A DNA stretch of 33,502 nt. Origin: Planctomycetota bacterium (GTDB lineage Bacteria; Planctomycetota; Planctomycetia; Pirellulales; JADFKK01). Positions 33,103-33,502 of the stretch are shown here, one piece after another. The DNA is taken from the NCBI GenBank assembly GCA_022564995.1, contig JADFKK010000051.1, forward strand, positions 1 through 33,502. The letters are read 5' to 3'. Numbering within the stretch: the first letter of the stretch is position 1; each line of letters starts with the position of its first letter. The notes below the pieces were generated by a model. That model searched no databases. It was not told the DNA's origin and worked only from the letters and a program-made list of their open reading frames with translations. The position numbers and the translations under genes are program-made.

Positions 33103-33502
33103 ATGACCAAACCCGACCCCAACCAACCGGCCCGCGTGCAGCCGCGCACGCTCAAGGGCTTTCGCGATCACTTGCCGGAGGCGATGATTCCGCGGGAGCG
33201 GCTGATCGACACGGCGCGGCGGGTTTATCGTTCCTTCGGGTTCAGCCCGATCGACACGCCGGCGCTGGAGTATTTGGACATTCTCATCGGTAAGGGCGGC
33301 GCGGAGACCGACAAGCAGCTTTATCGCTTCGAGGATCAGGGTGGGCGACAGGTCGGGATGCGGTTTGATCTGACCGTGCCGCTGGCCCGCTTCGTGGCCC
33401 AACACGCCGGCCAGTTGGTGATGCCGCTCAAGCGATACCAGATCGCCTCGGTCTGGCGGTGCGAGAACACACAGCGCGGCCGTTATCGCGAGTTCATGCA
33501 GT
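33103..33502 (+). CDS. hisS: Histidyl-tRNA synthetase, N-terminal part (cut by window end)
   Basis: ATG at 33103; 133 codons are visible before the window ends. The sequence shows RTLKGFRDHLPEAM at the start, then GGRQVGMRFDLTVPLARFVA and the motif 2 region KRYQIASVWR...GRYREFMQ. The RFDLTVPxAR and QRGRYREF forms resemble the eukaryotic/archaeal-like HisRS branch, whose members also occur in some bacteria, more than the classical E. coli type. The enzyme charges tRNA-His in the cytoplasm. No ribosome binding site is clear; the repeat at 33054-33076 lies close upstream. Confidence 0.93.
   Translation, partial: MTKPDPNQPARVQPRTLKGFRDHLPEAMIPRERLIDTARRVYRSFGFSPIDTPALEYLDILIGKGGAETDKQLYRFEDQGGRQVGMRFDLTVPLARFVAQHAGQLVMPLKRYQIASVWRCENTQRGRYREFMQ

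Overview
The window looks like a chromosomal segment of a planctomycete, probably of the Pirellulales or a related lineage. The supporting signs are a PEP-CTERM protein, very large secreted FG-GAP/ASPIC-UnbV proteins, a two-domain DUF1080 protein, a VanZ-like protein, a sodium:solute symporter with a small partner subunit, many secreted proteins with low-complexity linkers, high GC, and intergenic DNA full of short palindromic elements. The phylum is inferred from gene content. No rRNA or tRNA gene was seen.

Region 1 (1-8.6 kb) looks accessory. It holds an unknown minus-strand membrane protein that ends 9 bases before an attC-like hairpin, a secreted protein with an internal duplication, a 1042-residue NACHT NTPase with C-terminal HEAT-like repeats (a candidate immune sensor), and an alanine-rich protein. 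Region 2 (8.6-13 kb) has a secreted EF-hand/His-rich repeat protein, a VanZ-like protein, a zinc-ribbon membrane protein, a roughly 330-base stretch that looks like structured RNA, and a putative DNA-binding protein with HhH-like and sigma-4-like helices. Region 3 (13-20.1 kb) is a surface-protein block: two FG-GAP/ASPIC proteins around a PEP-CTERM gene that has its own promoter and terminator.

Region 4 (20.2-28.2 kb) contains an M24 peptidase, a periplasmic helical-repeat protein interrupted by an in-frame UGA, a leucine-rich-repeat lipoprotein, an M19 dipeptidase bracketed by inverted copies of a composite repeat, and a symporter operon with an ATGA overlap. Dipeptidase and symporter genes point the same way, so peptide or amino-acid salvage is possible but inferred. 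Region 5 (28.4-33.5 kb) has the DUF1080 protein, an A/T-richer PaaK/CapK-type adenylate-forming enzyme, a YkgJ-type cysteine-cluster protein, a frameshifted PIN toxin with a small partner gene, and the start of hisS.

At least six families of short inverted repeats lie between genes. Two of them (A: double hairpin, about 72 bp; B: A/T-rich stretch plus a CGCGACC/GGTCGCG hairpin) recur several times. They flank the dipeptidase gene as inverted composites, and one B copy supplies the C-terminus of the DUF1080 protein. The observations most worth checking are the NACHT gene, the in-frame UGA, the bracketed dipeptidase, the attC-like site, the candidate ncRNA and the PIN frameshift.
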